From assembly GCA_965208025.1 (NCBI GenBank), contig OZ242302.1, positions 3,410,001-3,474,000 on the forward strand: a stretch of DNA of 64,000 bases, written 5' to 3'. The notes below the pieces were generated by a model, which was not told the origin of the DNA, ran no database searches, and worked only from the letters and a program-made list of their open reading frames with translations. Source of the stretch: Bin80 sp965208025. Lineage in GTDB: Bacteria; Bacteroidota; Rhodothermia; Rhodothermales; Bin80. Both the position numbers and the translations under genes were made by a program. Of this stretch, positions 38,596 to 48,149 are shown one piece after another (position 1 is the stretch's first letter; every line of letters starts with the position of its first letter).

Positions 38596-40050
38596 ATGTT
38601 CATCATGAACCGCCTCTTACATGACTTCACTTGCCATATCGGTTTATTCCTGCTCCTTGGCTTATCTGTTGGTGCGTGCAGTACAGAGGTGGAGAGCCCG
38701 AACGTCGTCATCCTGTTAGCCGATGATTTAGGGTATGGTGATATAGAGCGGTATAATCCATCTTCAAAGATTCCAACTCCAGCCCTGAACCGTTTGGCCG
38801 ACGAGGGCATGCGCTTTACCGATGCCCATTCGCCTTCATCCGTTTGCACTCCGACTCGATACGGGTTGCTTACGGGCAGGTATGCATGGAGAACATCTCT
38901 TCAGCGTGGGGTTCTGTCTGCATCCTCTCCAAGCCTGATTGCCCCAGAGCGTCTGGTGATTCCCCAAATTTTCAAGAATCATGAATATACGACGGCTGCG
39001 ATCGGTAAATGGCATCTGGGCTTCGGGAGTCGTGACTCCACATTGTATGATCAACCTTTGGATCCTGGCCCCAATTCACTGGGATTTGATTATTTCTTCG
39101 GTGTACCAACCTCAAATAATCCTCCTTTCGTGTATGTCATCAATCAGGGCGTGGAAGATCAGCCCTCTGACTGGAAGGAAGCCAGTCTTCATAAACGACA
39201 GGGTGGGGAGGGGTACTGGAAAGCAGGTCCGAGTGCGCCCGGGTTTCAACATGTAGATGTACTACCGCGGGTGGAGGAAGAGGCCCTTAAATTCATTCGC
39301 ACTCACGGAGAAGACGGTCCGATTTTTCTCTATGTTCCACTCACCGCACCGCATGCACCATGGCTCCCTTTGCCAAATTTTTCAGGTAAGAGTAGTGCAG
39401 GAGATTATGGTGATTTTGTTGTTCAAGTTGATCATGTCGTAGGGCAAATCGTCCAGGCACTTGATGATTTATCACGGGAAACCATCATCTTTTTTACGAG
39501 TGACAATGGTGCTCACTGGCTGGATACCGAGCGAATGCAATATGATCACGATGCGAATGGAGACTGGAGGGGACAAAAAGGGGATATCTGGGAAGGTGGT
39601 CACCGAGTTCCCCTGATCGTACGATGGAGAGGTCATACTCAGCCAGGAAGTGTCAGTGACCAGCCCATTTCGCTGACGGATATTATGGCCACGGCTGCTG
39701 AGTTACTCGGTATGGAATTACCCTATGATGCGGGGGAAGACAGCTACAGTTTTCTCCCCATCCTCACTGGTTCAGGAGTCACCTCACGAACTGCAATGAT
39801 ACAACACTCGCTCAATGGTACGTTTGCAGTGCGTGAGGGAGACTGGAAACTGATCATGGGGTTAGGCTCTGGTGGATTTACCCAACCGCGGAAGGTTGAG
39901 CCTGTTTCTGGACACCCTACTGCCCAACTTTATAACTTGAAAGACGATCCGAAGGAGGAGCGAAACATTTATGCATCACATCCAGAGGTCGTTTTTCGTC
40001 TGCACTCTCTATTAGGACAGTATCAACAGACGGGACGAAGCCGTCCATAA
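38596..40050 (+). CDS. Sulfatase, predicted lipoprotein
   Basis: The protein has 484 residues. The alkaline phosphatase/sulfatase fold is evident from LLADDLGYGD near the N-terminus (metal-binding Asp pair) and the formylglycine signature C84-T-P-T-R (CxPxR) whose Cys is oxidised by a maturation enzyme. Also present are GKWHLG and FTSDNGAHW, typical of arylsulfatases. The first 28 residues form a lipoprotein signal with lipobox SVGAC (Cys 28), so the enzyme is probably anchored facing the periplasm. An in-frame ATG at 38605 is an alternative start. It would hydrolyse sulfate esters, perhaps of marine polysaccharides; the substrate cannot be read from sequence. It sits between psd and pssA without an obvious link to phospholipid synthesis. 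Confidence 0.92.
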   Translation: MFIMNRLLHDFTCHIGLFLLLGLSVGACSTEVESPNVVILLADDLGYGDIERYNPSSKIPTPALNRLADEGMRFTDAHSPSSVCTPTRYGLLTGRYAWRTSLQRGVLSASSPSLIAPERLVIPQIFKNHEYTTAAIGKWHLGFGSRDSTLYDQPLDPGPNSLGFDYFFGVPTSNNPPFVYVINQGVEDQPSDWKEASLHKRQGGEGYWKAGPSAPGFQHVDVLPRVEEEALKFIRTHGEDGPIFLYVPLTAPHAPWLPLPNFSGKSSAGDYGDFVVQVDHVVGQIVQALDDLSRETIIFFTSDNGAHWLDTERMQYDHDANGDWRGQKGDIWEGGHRVPLIVRWRGHTQPGSVSDQPISLTDIMATAAELLGMELPYDAGEDSYSFLPILTGSGVTSRTAMIQHSLNGTFAVREGDWKLIMGLGSGGFTQPRKVEPVSGHPTAQLYNLKDDPKEERNIYASHPEVVFRLHSLLGQYQQTGRSRP

Positions 40051-40110
40051 TCCATTCCAATGAGTACGAATGAACTGAGGATCATCGTCATAGATTGGAG
40101 CAAATGACCA

Positions 40111-40917
40111 ATGGGTGATAAGAAACGATTTATTCAGTTAAGTTCGCCTCAGCGAATATCAGAGAATCACAATCATCACGCCCCAGAGCACTCTGGTAGT
40201 CGAGCCAGAGTAGCCGTTCCTTCCTTTTTTACACTTATGAACCTGTTTTGCGGATTCGTAGCAATTACACAGATTTATCAGGATCAATTTTCCTATGCGT
40301 GCTATCTAATCATTCTTGCAGGCTTATTTGATCTGTTAGATGGAATGGCGGCTCGGCTTACGCGTGGAACGAGCCTTTTTGGTGCAGAACTTGACTCATT
40401 GTGTGATATAGTGTCATTTGGTGTTGCTCCTGCTTATCTGGTTTATGCGCAGATTCTTGAGGGAAGTGGGATGTTTGGTTTGATTATCTGTGCGCTACCA
40501 GTCATGTGCTCTGCGGTACGGCTCGCACGATTTAATGTACAGTTTTCACCAGAGCAGAAACCTGATTTTGAAGGGCTGCCTACTCCTGTACAAGCATATT
40601 GCATCATTGCCATTGTGCTCAATATTAATCAGGAAACATGGCTCTACCGTGCAGGCGTACTTGATCCAGGAGCATTCATTCCGTTAATCATTATTCTTTC
40701 TCTACTCATGGTTTCTCTGGTTCGTTTTGATGGAGTTCCAAGAATTTCTTTGGATTATCTTCGTCAATACCCTGCCGCATCTGGTGCTTACATTCTTTCG
40801 GTGTTGATCACTGGATTTTTCCCTTACTGGGGATTTCTCATGGTTTTATTAGTGTATGTGTCAGTTGGTTTGGTACGTGCAGCTTTTCGAACGATTCGAT
40901 CGTCCTCAAGGAATTGA
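40111..40917 (+). CDS. pssA: CDP-diacylglycerol-serine O-phosphatidyltransferase
   Basis: The protein has 268 residues and several membrane segments. The CDP-alcohol phosphatidyltransferase signature DG-(2)-AR-(8)-G-(3)-D-(3)-D is complete in DGMAARLTRG..FGAELDSLCD (about residues 77-99). The enzyme makes phosphatidylserine from CDP-diacylglycerol and serine, which Psd, encoded just upstream, then decarboxylates. A GGAG about ten bases before the ATG at 40111 supports the start. About 35 polar, His-rich residues (ISENHNHHAPEHS) precede the first membrane helix. Serine specificity rather than another alcohol is inferred from the psd neighbour. Confidence 0.93.
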   Translation: MGDKKRFIQLSSPQRISENHNHHAPEHSGSRARVAVPSFFTLMNLFCGFVAITQIYQDQFSYACYLIILAGLFDLLDGMAARLTRGTSLFGAELDSLCDIVSFGVAPAYLVYAQILEGSGMFGLIICALPVMCSAVRLARFNVQFSPEQKPDFEGLPTPVQAYCIIAIVLNINQETWLYRAGVLDPGAFIPLIIILSLLMVSLVRFDGVPRISLDYLRQYPAASGAYILSVLITGFFPYWGFLMVLLVYVSVGLVRAAFRTIRSSSRN

Positions 40918-40975
40918 GGGTTTACGCAAATTAAGGTCTACCATTTATATAATTAATTCACTTCTCAACAACTCT

Positions 40976-41245
40976 ATGTACAAAGCACACATTACCGTCA
41001 CACTACGTCCTGCAATACTGGATCCGCAGGGAAAAGCCACTCATCAAGCATTGCAGAGTTTGGGATTTGATGAGATTAATTCTGTTCGTATTGGGAAGTA
41101 TATGGAACTTGAACTTTCCGCAACTTCAAAAGAGGATGCAGAACTAGCTGCTCGTACTGCGTGTGAAAAGCTCCTTGCGAATCCGATTATGGAGGATTTT
41201 AGCGTCAAAGTAGAACCTGTAGATGCGCCAAGATCATTCGTGTAG
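40976..41245 (+). CDS. purS: Phosphoribosylformylglycinamidine synthase subunit PurS
   Basis: The protein has 89 residues, the typical PurS length, starting at the ATG at 40976 (MYKAHITVTLRPAILDPQGK); the frame is open further upstream but overlaps pssA. The VTLRPAILDPQG, GF..V..VRIGKYMEL and C-terminal LLANPIMEDF blocks are diagnostic. PurS bridges PurL and PurQ in the four-part FGAM synthase of purine synthesis. PurQ and PurL are not next to it: downstream is a short unassigned ORF and then a convergent gene. Confidence 0.93.
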   Translation: MYKAHITVTLRPAILDPQGKATHQALQSLGFDEINSVRIGKYMELELSATSKEDAELAARTACEKLLANPIMEDFSVKVEPVDAPRSFV

Positions 41246-41250
41246 TAGAT

Positions 41251-41436
41251 ATGGTTTCTCTTCAAAAGTTGTCGGCTGATTCGTTTGAAACAGAGGCTCA
41301 AAGATTATCAGACGAGCGGAGGGATTTAAAGGGCGGTTCGATCACGAAATTTTGGCGTGAACTGTCAAAATATTTACTGAGAGTAGTATTGTCTGCCCCA
41401 ATATTCAAACCTTTTCTCTCCTCTACGCACCTCTGA
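41251..41436 (+). CDS. Short ORF after purS, unrecognised
   Basis: A 61-residue frame begins with ATG five bases after the purS stop (MVSLQKLSADSFETEAQRL). The position suits an operon partner, but there is no Shine-Dalgarno, the sequence matches no family I recognise, and an antisense frame overlaps it. It may be chance or a remnant. Confidence 0.2.
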   Translation: MVSLQKLSADSFETEAQRLSDERRDLKGGSITKFWRELSKYLLRVVLSAPIFKPFLSSTHL

Positions 41437-41839
41437 TGCCTAAAATCCCTCCAGATTCGCTTCGTCTTGGGTTCGGTTATAAGAGCAAGAGCATTTCGGA
41501 CTATGCAGGATGTTGTGGAAATAATACATCCACCTTGATGAGTGCCCCACGGAATTCTCCTAAAAACATGTGGATACAGACACAGTGGTCTGCATAGGAG
41601 AATTATCTTCATTCTACATGGATATGAAACAACCGACAACTGATCTGGAAACCGAATTCACGGCAGAATTCGTGCGAGCCTTGACGGTTCAAGCCGCAAC
41701 AAAGGATTGAATAAAAATTACTGTTTGGTTACTCTACTAACTTACGGACACTCACATTATTTGTGCTTATAAGAGGAGTAACTCCTTGAATTTCAGAATG
41801 GGTACTCTTTTGAGTACAGTCAAGTATACCGTCGACGGA
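41437..41839. other. Intergenic stretch with no assigned feature
   Basis: This lies between the short ORF after purS and the convergent DUF5916 gene. A 28-codon frame (41624-41710, MKQPTTDLETEFTAEF) is visible, without a Shine-Dalgarno and too short to judge. No terminator with a U-tract was seen. Confidence 0.4.
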
Positions 41840-44338
41840 TTAGTTCAGGAACTTGTAACTTAATTTGATCAAAAATACATTTACTGGGGGCAGACCGAAG
41901 GTGTCCCCAAACTGGTCTGATGTGGACTGGCGGAAGGGAGAAATTCCCATGAAATTGAATGGATCTATGTTCTCATCATTCGTTGAACGGGACTGAGCCC
42001 ATACGAGATATAGTTCCGATCCAGGTCGGTACTCCCAACGAAGCACGGAATTCGTCTGAAATCGGCTAAACGCAAAGTCATACTGTTTTGGCCATGCGGC
42101 TATGGGGATCAGTGTGTCACGATCCTGCAATATCTCCAGGTTGCTATACTGCCCACGGGCCGCGAAGAGCTGCCCATAGAACTGAATTGAGAGATTGGAA
42201 GACAGGGTAATGCCAGTTCGAAGTGTGAGATCAGCAGCATGGGTGTCCCGCTGTCCAAAGACAGGCACATAATGATTACCTTCTATATCCCAGGGAGTAC
42301 GTAAGGAAAGGATTTGGTTGAGTAGATCATGGGATGGAATCAACCTCCAGAGGGATGTCTCGGATGGGGCTTCATCACTCTCTTCTCCAATTCGTACTCT
42401 GTCTCCCTGGATGGATAAGGCTTCATTAGCTGCCCATTCAGTCGTATTTTGCTCTCGGCTAAGTCCAATCTCTATGGATAGAGTCAGTTTAGGTGTTACC
42501 GTCCACTGAAGTTCCAATTCAGGTTCCAAGACTCTTCCACCATCCAAGTAGATCATTCCCTCAATTGCGGGCTCAACGATCCACTTCCTGCGAGTGTCCG
42601 TGCGGTACTCCACTTCAAATTCAAATTCACGAGGACGGGCGCGCGGATCTAGTCCTCGCGTTTCAAACAGATCATATCCGCCCAGGAGATAGTCGGACTG
42701 GAAGTTCACCTCAACTTCACTGTATCCGTGCAGAATCCAATCGGAGAAGAAAAATGTTCCAAATCCATCATGCAACTTATCCAGATAGGAAAGACCACCT
42801 CCCAAAAATAGAAATGCAGAGGCACGACGGAAGGGGCCGAAGGGTCTGCCTCCATTAATCTGGTGGGCGACACCACCAGAGAGGTTGATATAATTATTCC
42901 GACGCAAAAGACCTAGATCGTTTGGATTGTATCCATCACTGATGACGGCAAGGTCAGCCGAAAAATTCCATATGCTTCGCTGACGGTCAATGCTGGTTGT
43001 CAATGCATAGCCTTGCTCGAATTCCCCATCTTCGGAATGATAGGTTGCGCTCACTTGACCAGATAAGCTGTACTGATTATTGAGAACACGGATGTCCCAA
43101 TCGGCTCCGCCAGTGTAACTTCTTCCACCTTGGGTATTGTCGTAGAACGTAGCAATTCCGCCAACATTCGATAGTTCTTTGATTCTCTGGCGAATACGAC
43201 CTACTCCATAGTAATTTTCCGGCTTAAATCCCTCCCCCGTTGAGGCTCCAAAAACCCCAAAATCCATTCCTCGCTCGGTACGACCAGAGAGCTTTGCTGC
43301 CCCAAGAACAGGTGCTTCCGAGCCAACTCGTCGGGTATAGAGGAGTGAACCACCTCGTACGATATTGTAATTAAATACGGCCAAGCCTTCAGTAAAGAAG
43401 GGACGTTTTTCAGGAAAAAACGTCTCAAAGGCGGTCAGATTGAGTTCTGCTGGATCTGCCTCAACCTGTCCGAAATCCGGATTGATGGTTGCATCAAGCG
43501 TAACATTAGAGGAAAGTCCGATCTTTAGATCAACCCCTAGATCAGTCGTATTTGTTGAGGTTGACTCCTGTGAATCTCGTGTAGCATTCCCCACAGTGTA
43601 CGGAGTAATTTGGACATTTCGGCGAGTACGGATTTCAGAGATACCCTCCAGGATGCCATATTGTGCCACGGTACCGCTACTACGTTCAGACCGGGGGATC
43701 AAGACCCAGTCACTTACCTCACCAAGTCTTGGGATGATCCGCCGAAAATTGATCCCCCATCGCTGGTTCTTGGCATCCGAGAAGCGTAGCATCGTGAACG
43801 GGATCTGCATCTCAACGACCCATCCATCGGATGTACTACGTACGGCGCTTCGCCATACTGCATTCCAGGAGGTATCAAAGTCAAACCCACCTCCACCTGA
43901 TCGACCACCTGTATAAATGCCATCCGACTGAATTCCAGCAGCATTGACGGCGAAATTGTACGCTGTCTTTCGGTCAAAGTAGGAATCTATGGACACGATG
44001 AACCAGTCGGCCTGATTGAATTCATCTCGACGCCCCAGAGTACGAAGAATTTGGTCTGGGGACGTATCTTGAAGAAAAGCACTGATGAAGATCTGATTTT
44101 TTCCATAAAGGACGCGGACCTCTGTCTGCAGTGTAGCCGCCTTTCCCTCGTTGGGCGAATACTGACTGAAGCCCGTGGCAATCGGAGCATCAAGCCATGC
44201 ATCTTCATTAAGTTGGCCGTCAATGCGGATATCCTGTGAGGTAAAGGATGCCGAAAGAATACAATCCTCTGGACAGCTCGGTGGATGTACACCAATAGAA
44301 AGTGCAGTCAGTAATAAGGTAGACAGGACAGGGTGCAT
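41840..44338 (-). CDS. CBM9/DUF5916 outer-membrane protein
   Basis: The protein has 832 residues from the ATG at 44338. A short hydrophobic leader (MHPVLSTLLLTALSIGV) is followed by a carbohydrate-binding family 9-like domain (about 30-225: IDGQLNEDAW, then IVSIDSYFDRKTAYNFAVN and the WVVEMQIPF motif). The rest is the DUF5916 region, rich in alternating strands (LGVDLKIGLSSNVTLDATINPDFGQVE, then FFPEKRPFF) and ending in KLSYKFLN, as expected for a barrel in the outer membrane. The exact function of the family is unknown; it is common in Bacteroidota, Rhodothermota and Gemmatimonadota and may take part in binding or uptake of glycans or peptides. It is convergent with the purS cluster and 33 bases downstream of rnhA on the same strand. 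Confidence 0.88.
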   Translation of the reverse strand: MHPVLSTLLLTALSIGVHPPSCPEDCILSASFTSQDIRIDGQLNEDAWLDAPIATGFSQYSPNEGKAATLQTEVRVLYGKNQIFISAFLQDTSPDQILRTLGRRDEFNQADWFIVSIDSYFDRKTAYNFAVNAAGIQSDGIYTGGRSGGGGFDFDTSWNAVWRSAVRSTSDGWVVEMQIPFTMLRFSDAKNQRWGINFRRIIPRLGEVSDWVLIPRSERSSGTVAQYGILEGISEIRTRRNVQITPYTVGNATRDSQESTSTNTTDLGVDLKIGLSSNVTLDATINPDFGQVEADPAELNLTAFETFFPEKRPFFTEGLAVFNYNIVRGGSLLYTRRVGSEAPVLGAAKLSGRTERGMDFGVFGASTGEGFKPENYYGVGRIRQRIKELSNVGGIATFYDNTQGGRSYTGGADWDIRVLNNQYSLSGQVSATYHSEDGEFEQGYALTTSIDRQRSIWNFSADLAVISDGYNPNDLGLLRRNNYINLSGGVAHQINGGRPFGPFRRASAFLFLGGGLSYLDKLHDGFGTFFFSDWILHGYSEVEVNFQSDYLLGGYDLFETRGLDPRARPREFEFEVEYRTDTRRKWIVEPAIEGMIYLDGGRVLEPELELQWTVTPKLTLSIEIGLSREQNTTEWAANEALSIQGDRVRIGEESDEAPSETSLWRLIPSHDLLNQILSLRTPWDIEGNHYVPVFGQRDTHAADLTLRTGITLSSNLSIQFYGQLFAARGQYSNLEILQDRDTLIPIAAWPKQYDFAFSRFQTNSVLRWEYRPGSELYLVWAQSRSTNDENIDPFNFMGISPFRQSTSDQFGDTFGLPPVNVFLIKLSYKFLN

Positions 44339-44371
44339 CCGTGAAAGATAAGATCAGGAAGGGATCCAGAT

Positions 44372-44824
44372 TTATTTCCGCCGTGTATGAGGGGTTCTAT
44401 TTCGAGCGGCAACTGCCAACTGATCAACGCGATTATTTAGTATGTTGTTCGCATGAGCTTTCACCTTGATCCATTGAACGGTATGTTTCTGGCTTTCATT
44501 CCAAAGTTCTTCCCAGAGATCCCGATTTTTGACAGGCTCACGTCCAGAGGTGATCCATCCTCTGATGCGCCAATTATCAATCCAATGATCCGTGAACGCT
44601 CGCTTGAGATACTGGCTGTCCGTATGAAGCTTAACGGAACAGGGCATCTTTAGAGACTGTAATGCCTTCAATGCAGCGGTCAATTCCATGCGATTGTTTG
44701 TCGTATGAGGAGAACTTCCAGACAGAATTTGTTCATGTTTTTTGTATCGCAGGATGGCAGCCCATCCACCCCGTCCAGGATTTCCTTCGCAACTACCATC
44801 GGTATAAATCGTTACTTCCTTCAT
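44372..44824 (-). CDS. rnhA: Ribonuclease HI
   Basis: The protein has 150 residues, the normal length for RNase HI, which cuts the RNA strand of RNA-DNA hybrids. The catalytic residues are in place: YTDGSCEGNPG (first Asp), RMELTAAL (Glu), LHTDSQYL (Asp), KAHANN (His) and RVDQLA (last Asp). The start ATG at 44824 lies only 11 bases from the obgE start on the other strand, so the two genes share an extremely short divergent region and at least one promoter must lie inside the opposite gene. The C-terminus runs on as basic NRTPHTRRK. Confidence 0.96.
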   Translation of the reverse strand: MKEVTIYTDGSCEGNPGRGGWAAILRYKKHEQILSGSSPHTTNNRMELTAALKALQSLKMPCSVKLHTDSQYLKRAFTDHWIDNWRIRGWITSGREPVKNRDLWEELWNESQKHTVQWIKVKAHANNILNNRVDQLAVAARNRTPHTRRK

Positions 44825-44835
44825 AAGTATTATTA

Positions 44836-45843
44836 ATGAGATTCGTTGATCAAGTTACGGTGTATGTCCGAAGTGGAGAGGGGGGGGCAGGAAGTGTAGC
44901 ATTTCGGCGTGAAAAATTTGTTCCTAAAGGTGGTCCTGCTGGAGGAAATGGAGGACAAGGCGGCTCCGTCATCCTTGAAGCAGATAAACAATTATATACA
45001 CTTTTAGATCTACGATACAATCCACACCAGCGTGCACCCAGAGGCGAAGACGGTCAAGGAAATAACCGAACAGGTAAGGATGGGCAAGACTTGATTTTAC
45101 GTGTTCCATGCGGGACGATTGCCAAATTGTCGGAAAGTGGAGAGTTACTCGGTGAGGTGATTGTACACGGAGATCAGCTTACGTTGGTCAAAGGTGGTCT
45201 TGGAGGGAAGGGAAATGCATTCTTTAAGTCAGCAACGCGTCAAACCCCTCAATTTGCCCAACAAGGTGAACCAGCAAAAGAGAAAAAAGTCGTTTTAGAG
45301 TTGAAAATGTTGGCGGATGTGGGTCTAGTTGGCTTCCCTAATGCGGGAAAGAGTACGCTGGTTGCATCCGTCTCTGCTGCACGTCCAAAGATTGCTGATT
45401 ATCCATTTACAACTTTGGTCCCTACGCCGGCAGTGGTCAAGGTTGAGGACTACCAATCCTTTGTGATCGCTGATATTCCGGGGATCATTGTTGGGGCGAG
45501 TCAGGGAAAGGGGCTTGGATTGCGTTTTCTTAAGCACATTGAACGGAATACCGTACTACTTTTTCTCATTCCTGTTGATTCAAATGATTGTGTCCTCGAA
45601 TTTAATCGCTTATTGCATGAGTTAACATGCTATGACCCATTATTATCCAATAAGCCCAGATTAATTGCGCTTACAAAAGCAGATTTAATCCCCGTAGACG
45701 AACATAACTCCTATCTTAAGCAGGTCACTCATCGCTTCGGCCAGAAGGAGGGTGTCCTCTTGATTAGCTCCGCCGCCGGTTTTGGGTTAGAACGCCTAAA
45801 ACAAGAGTTGTGGAATTATATTCAGAGAGAGTCATCCCGGTGA
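44836..45843 (+). CDS. obgE: GTPase Obg/CgtA
   Basis: The protein has 335 residues. The glycine-rich Obg fold is at the N-terminus (SGEGGAGSVAFRREKFVPKGG, GGNGGQGG), followed by the GTPase domain with P-loop GFPNAGKST near residue 166, DIPGII (G3) and TKAD (G4). Obg is an essential ribosome-associated GTPase involved in large-subunit assembly. There is no long C-terminal extension. It opens a six-gene + strand operon; the pseudouridine synthase starts four bases after its stop. Confidence 0.96.
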   Translation: MRFVDQVTVYVRSGEGGAGSVAFRREKFVPKGGPAGGNGGQGGSVILEADKQLYTLLDLRYNPHQRAPRGEDGQGNNRTGKDGQDLILRVPCGTIAKLSESGELLGEVIVHGDQLTLVKGGLGGKGNAFFKSATRQTPQFAQQGEPAKEKKVVLELKMLADVGLVGFPNAGKSTLVASVSAARPKIADYPFTTLVPTPAVVKVEDYQSFVIADIPGIIVGASQGKGLGLRFLKHIERNTVLLFLIPVDSNDCVLEFNRLLHELTCYDPLLSNKPRLIALTKADLIPVDEHNSYLKQVTHRFGQKEGVLLISSAAGFGLERLKQELWNYIQRESSR

Positions 45844-45847
45844 AATC

Positions 45848-46828
45848 ATGAATAAATCAAATGTCCTTGTGGCTGAGTCAGAGAATCGGCTGGATGTGGC
45901 TCTGTCATCTGTTCCAGATATTGGGTCCCGCAATCAAGCGCAGAAAAAAATTCGCGCGGGGCAGGTTACGATCAACAACAAAGTGGTTCAACGTCCATCC
46001 CATTTAGTGATTCCAGGTTCGGTTATCCAGTGGGACTCTTCCACCATTGAACGGCCGAGGATCCTATCGCAAGCACTACCGATTGATGTAGTCTACGAAG
46101 ACGAAAGCTTACTCGTAATTAACAAACCGGCCCGAATGGCCGTACATCCTGGTGCGGGGAGACCGACTGGAACCTTGGTGAACGCACTTCTGCACTATCT
46201 GAAAGATGATTTACCTCATGCACCAGATGAGCCCTTTCGCCCAGGGATTGTTCATCGGTTGGACATGGATACAACAGGTCTTTTGGTCGTAGCCAAAAAC
46301 GATAAGACGCACCGTGCGTTACAGTCTCAGTTTAAAGACAGGTCTATCTTGAGGCTTTATGTTGGGATTGTTTGGGGGATACCAGAGCCTCGATCGGGCA
46401 CTATTGATGCCCCAATTGGAAGATCTTCACGCAATCGGATTTTGATGTCTGTGCGCCCCGATGGTCGCCAGGCAGTTACCCATTACGAGACCCACGAAAT
46501 ATTTGGATCAGCCTCTACGGTATGCTTTCAATTAGGTACAGGACGAACCCACCAAATCAGGGTTCACATGAGTCATATTGGACATCCACTTGTTGGAGAT
46601 GCTGGCTATGGAGGGACATCCATAAAGTATGGGCCAATGAATCGTAATCGCAGAGCATTTTATGCGAATATCTTTGCTACACTGGATCGGCAAGCCCTAC
46701 ATGCAAAGTCACTCGGATTTATCCATCCAGACACCGGGAACAAGATGGAGTTTACCACTGATCTTCCTGAGGATATGATCTGGACTATGGAACAGCTATC
46801 GAAAGATCCTGCGTACGCGCTCAGTTAA
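45848..46828 (+). CDS. rluD: RluA-family 23S rRNA pseudouridine synthase (RluD-like)
   Basis: The protein has 326 residues. An S4 RNA-binding domain occupies about the first 75 residues (GSRNQAQKKIRAGQVTINNK), followed by the catalytic domain with VHRLDMDTTGLLVVAK, whose Asp attacks the uridine, and the GRTHQIRVHMSHIGHPLVGD block near the end. The S4 domain and length fit RluD, which modifies helix 69 of 23S rRNA; a different RluA-family target cannot be ruled out. It lies between obgE and hisS in the translation-related operon. Confidence 0.9.
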   Translation: MNKSNVLVAESENRLDVALSSVPDIGSRNQAQKKIRAGQVTINNKVVQRPSHLVIPGSVIQWDSSTIERPRILSQALPIDVVYEDESLLVINKPARMAVHPGAGRPTGTLVNALLHYLKDDLPHAPDEPFRPGIVHRLDMDTTGLLVVAKNDKTHRALQSQFKDRSILRLYVGIVWGIPEPRSGTIDAPIGRSSRNRILMSVRPDGRQAVTHYETHEIFGSASTVCFQLGTGRTHQIRVHMSHIGHPLVGDAGYGGTSIKYGPMNRNRRAFYANIFATLDRQALHAKSLGFIHPDTGNKMEFTTDLPEDMIWTMEQLSKDPAYALS

Positions 46829-46841
46829 CAGCCCCAAATCC

Positions 46842-48149
46842 GTGAATACTACTTTTCAGAACATTGAGGGAACGAATGATCTGTTACCCAGATCTCAGGA
46901 TCCACTCGTCCGTGTGGAAACTTGGCGTCATATTGAAGATGTGATTCATCAAATCATGTTCAGGTATGGGTTTTCAGAAATACGAACCCCCATTCTTGAA
47001 CCAACAGGTCTCTTCGCACGGGGGATTGGAACTCAGACGGATATTGTTACCAAGGAGATGTTCACGTTTGAGCGTGGTCAAACCAGCTATGTCTTACGCC
47101 CTGAACTGACCGCTCCGATCATGCGCTCCTATTTGCAACATCATCTGGGCCAGCAGTCTGGCGTTCAGAGGCTTTACTACATGGGTCCCTGCTTCCGCGC
47201 TGAACGTCCTCAGAAGGGACGCTATCGGCAGTTCCATCAATTTGGTGCAGAAATCATTGGAGCAGAAGATCCCCGAGCGGATGCTGAGATCATAGCTGTC
47301 ATGATGGAGATCTATACATCGCTTGGTATAAGAGATACCCAGCTACGGATCAATACGTTGGGAAGTTCAGAGATTCGAAAGGAATACAGCGAGGCACTGA
47401 TTAGCTATCTGATGCCTCATCGTAAGGAGTTGACACGAGTTAGCCAAGAACGTCTGGAACGTAATCCATTTCGGATCCTGGATACAAAAGTAGAGACAGA
47501 ACGCCAAATTCTTGAGAATGCCCCCCGTTTGTCAGATTATGTTGACCGTGATACCATGGCAAATTATGAGTCGGTAAAGCAACTTCTTCACTCTGTGATG
47601 ATTTCGTTTGAAGAAGATCCAATGCTGGTTCGGGGACTGGATTATTATCATCGCACAGCATTTGAACTTGAACACGATGGGATAGGAGCCCAAAGTGCAT
47701 TAGCTGGTGGGGGGCGCTATGATCATCTGGCTCCCGCGATTGGAGCCAAAGAGCCGATCCCCGCGGTTGGCTTCGCCGCTGGAATGGAGCGATTGATTCT
47801 TGCTCTGACCACCAATGAGATCAAACTTCCCGTTGATGCTCCATTTGATGCGTGGATTGTGGCACTAGGAGAAGCTGCGGGAGAGAGGGCATTTGAATTT
47901 TCCCAAGCTCTTCGCAAGGGAGGGCTCCGTGTTGGATTAGATCTACAAGGTCGCTCCATGAAAGCACAGATGCGTCTGGCCAATCGGATGGAAGCCCATC
48001 AAGTGATCATTCTGGCGGAGAAAGAGATGAAATTAGAAACTGCAATGGTCAAGAATATGTTGACCGGAGCGCAGGAATCAATTCCTTTTTCTGAACTGAC
48101 CGAATACCTAACTGGAAAAAGAACCGATCATGTATCCACGCCTTCTTGA
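46842..48149 (+). CDS. hisS: Histidyl-tRNA synthetase
   Basis: The protein has 435 residues, a class II synthetase charging tRNA-His. The start is a GTG at 46842 giving NTTFQNIEGTNDLLP, which aligns with the usual KGTxDxLP opening. Motif 2 is YYMGPCFRAERPQKGRYRQF, the histidine-specific signature is LVRGLDYYHRTAFE, and motif 3 is VGFAAGMERLI. The C-terminal anticodon-binding domain starts around residue 330. Its last 20 bases overlap the start of lgt, which indicates translational coupling. Confidence 0.95.
   Translation: MNTTFQNIEGTNDLLPRSQDPLVRVETWRHIEDVIHQIMFRYGFSEIRTPILEPTGLFARGIGTQTDIVTKEMFTFERGQTSYVLRPELTAPIMRSYLQHHLGQQSGVQRLYYMGPCFRAERPQKGRYRQFHQFGAEIIGAEDPRADAEIIAVMMEIYTSLGIRDTQLRINTLGSSEIRKEYSEALISYLMPHRKELTRVSQERLERNPFRILDTKVETERQILENAPRLSDYVDRDTMANYESVKQLLHSVMISFEEDPMLVRGLDYYHRTAFELEHDGIGAQSALAGGGRYDHLAPAIGAKEPIPAVGFAAGMERLILALTTNEIKLPVDAPFDAWIVALGEAAGERAFEFSQALRKGGLRVGLDLQGRSMKAQMRLANRMEAHQVIILAEKEMKLETAMVKNMLTGAQESIPFSELTEYLTGKRTDHVSTPS

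Noticed and set aside
41298..41639. 113-codon minus frame downstream of purS
   Set aside because: It has Cys/Arg-rich, low-plausibility composition and no neighbour relation; it is probably chance.
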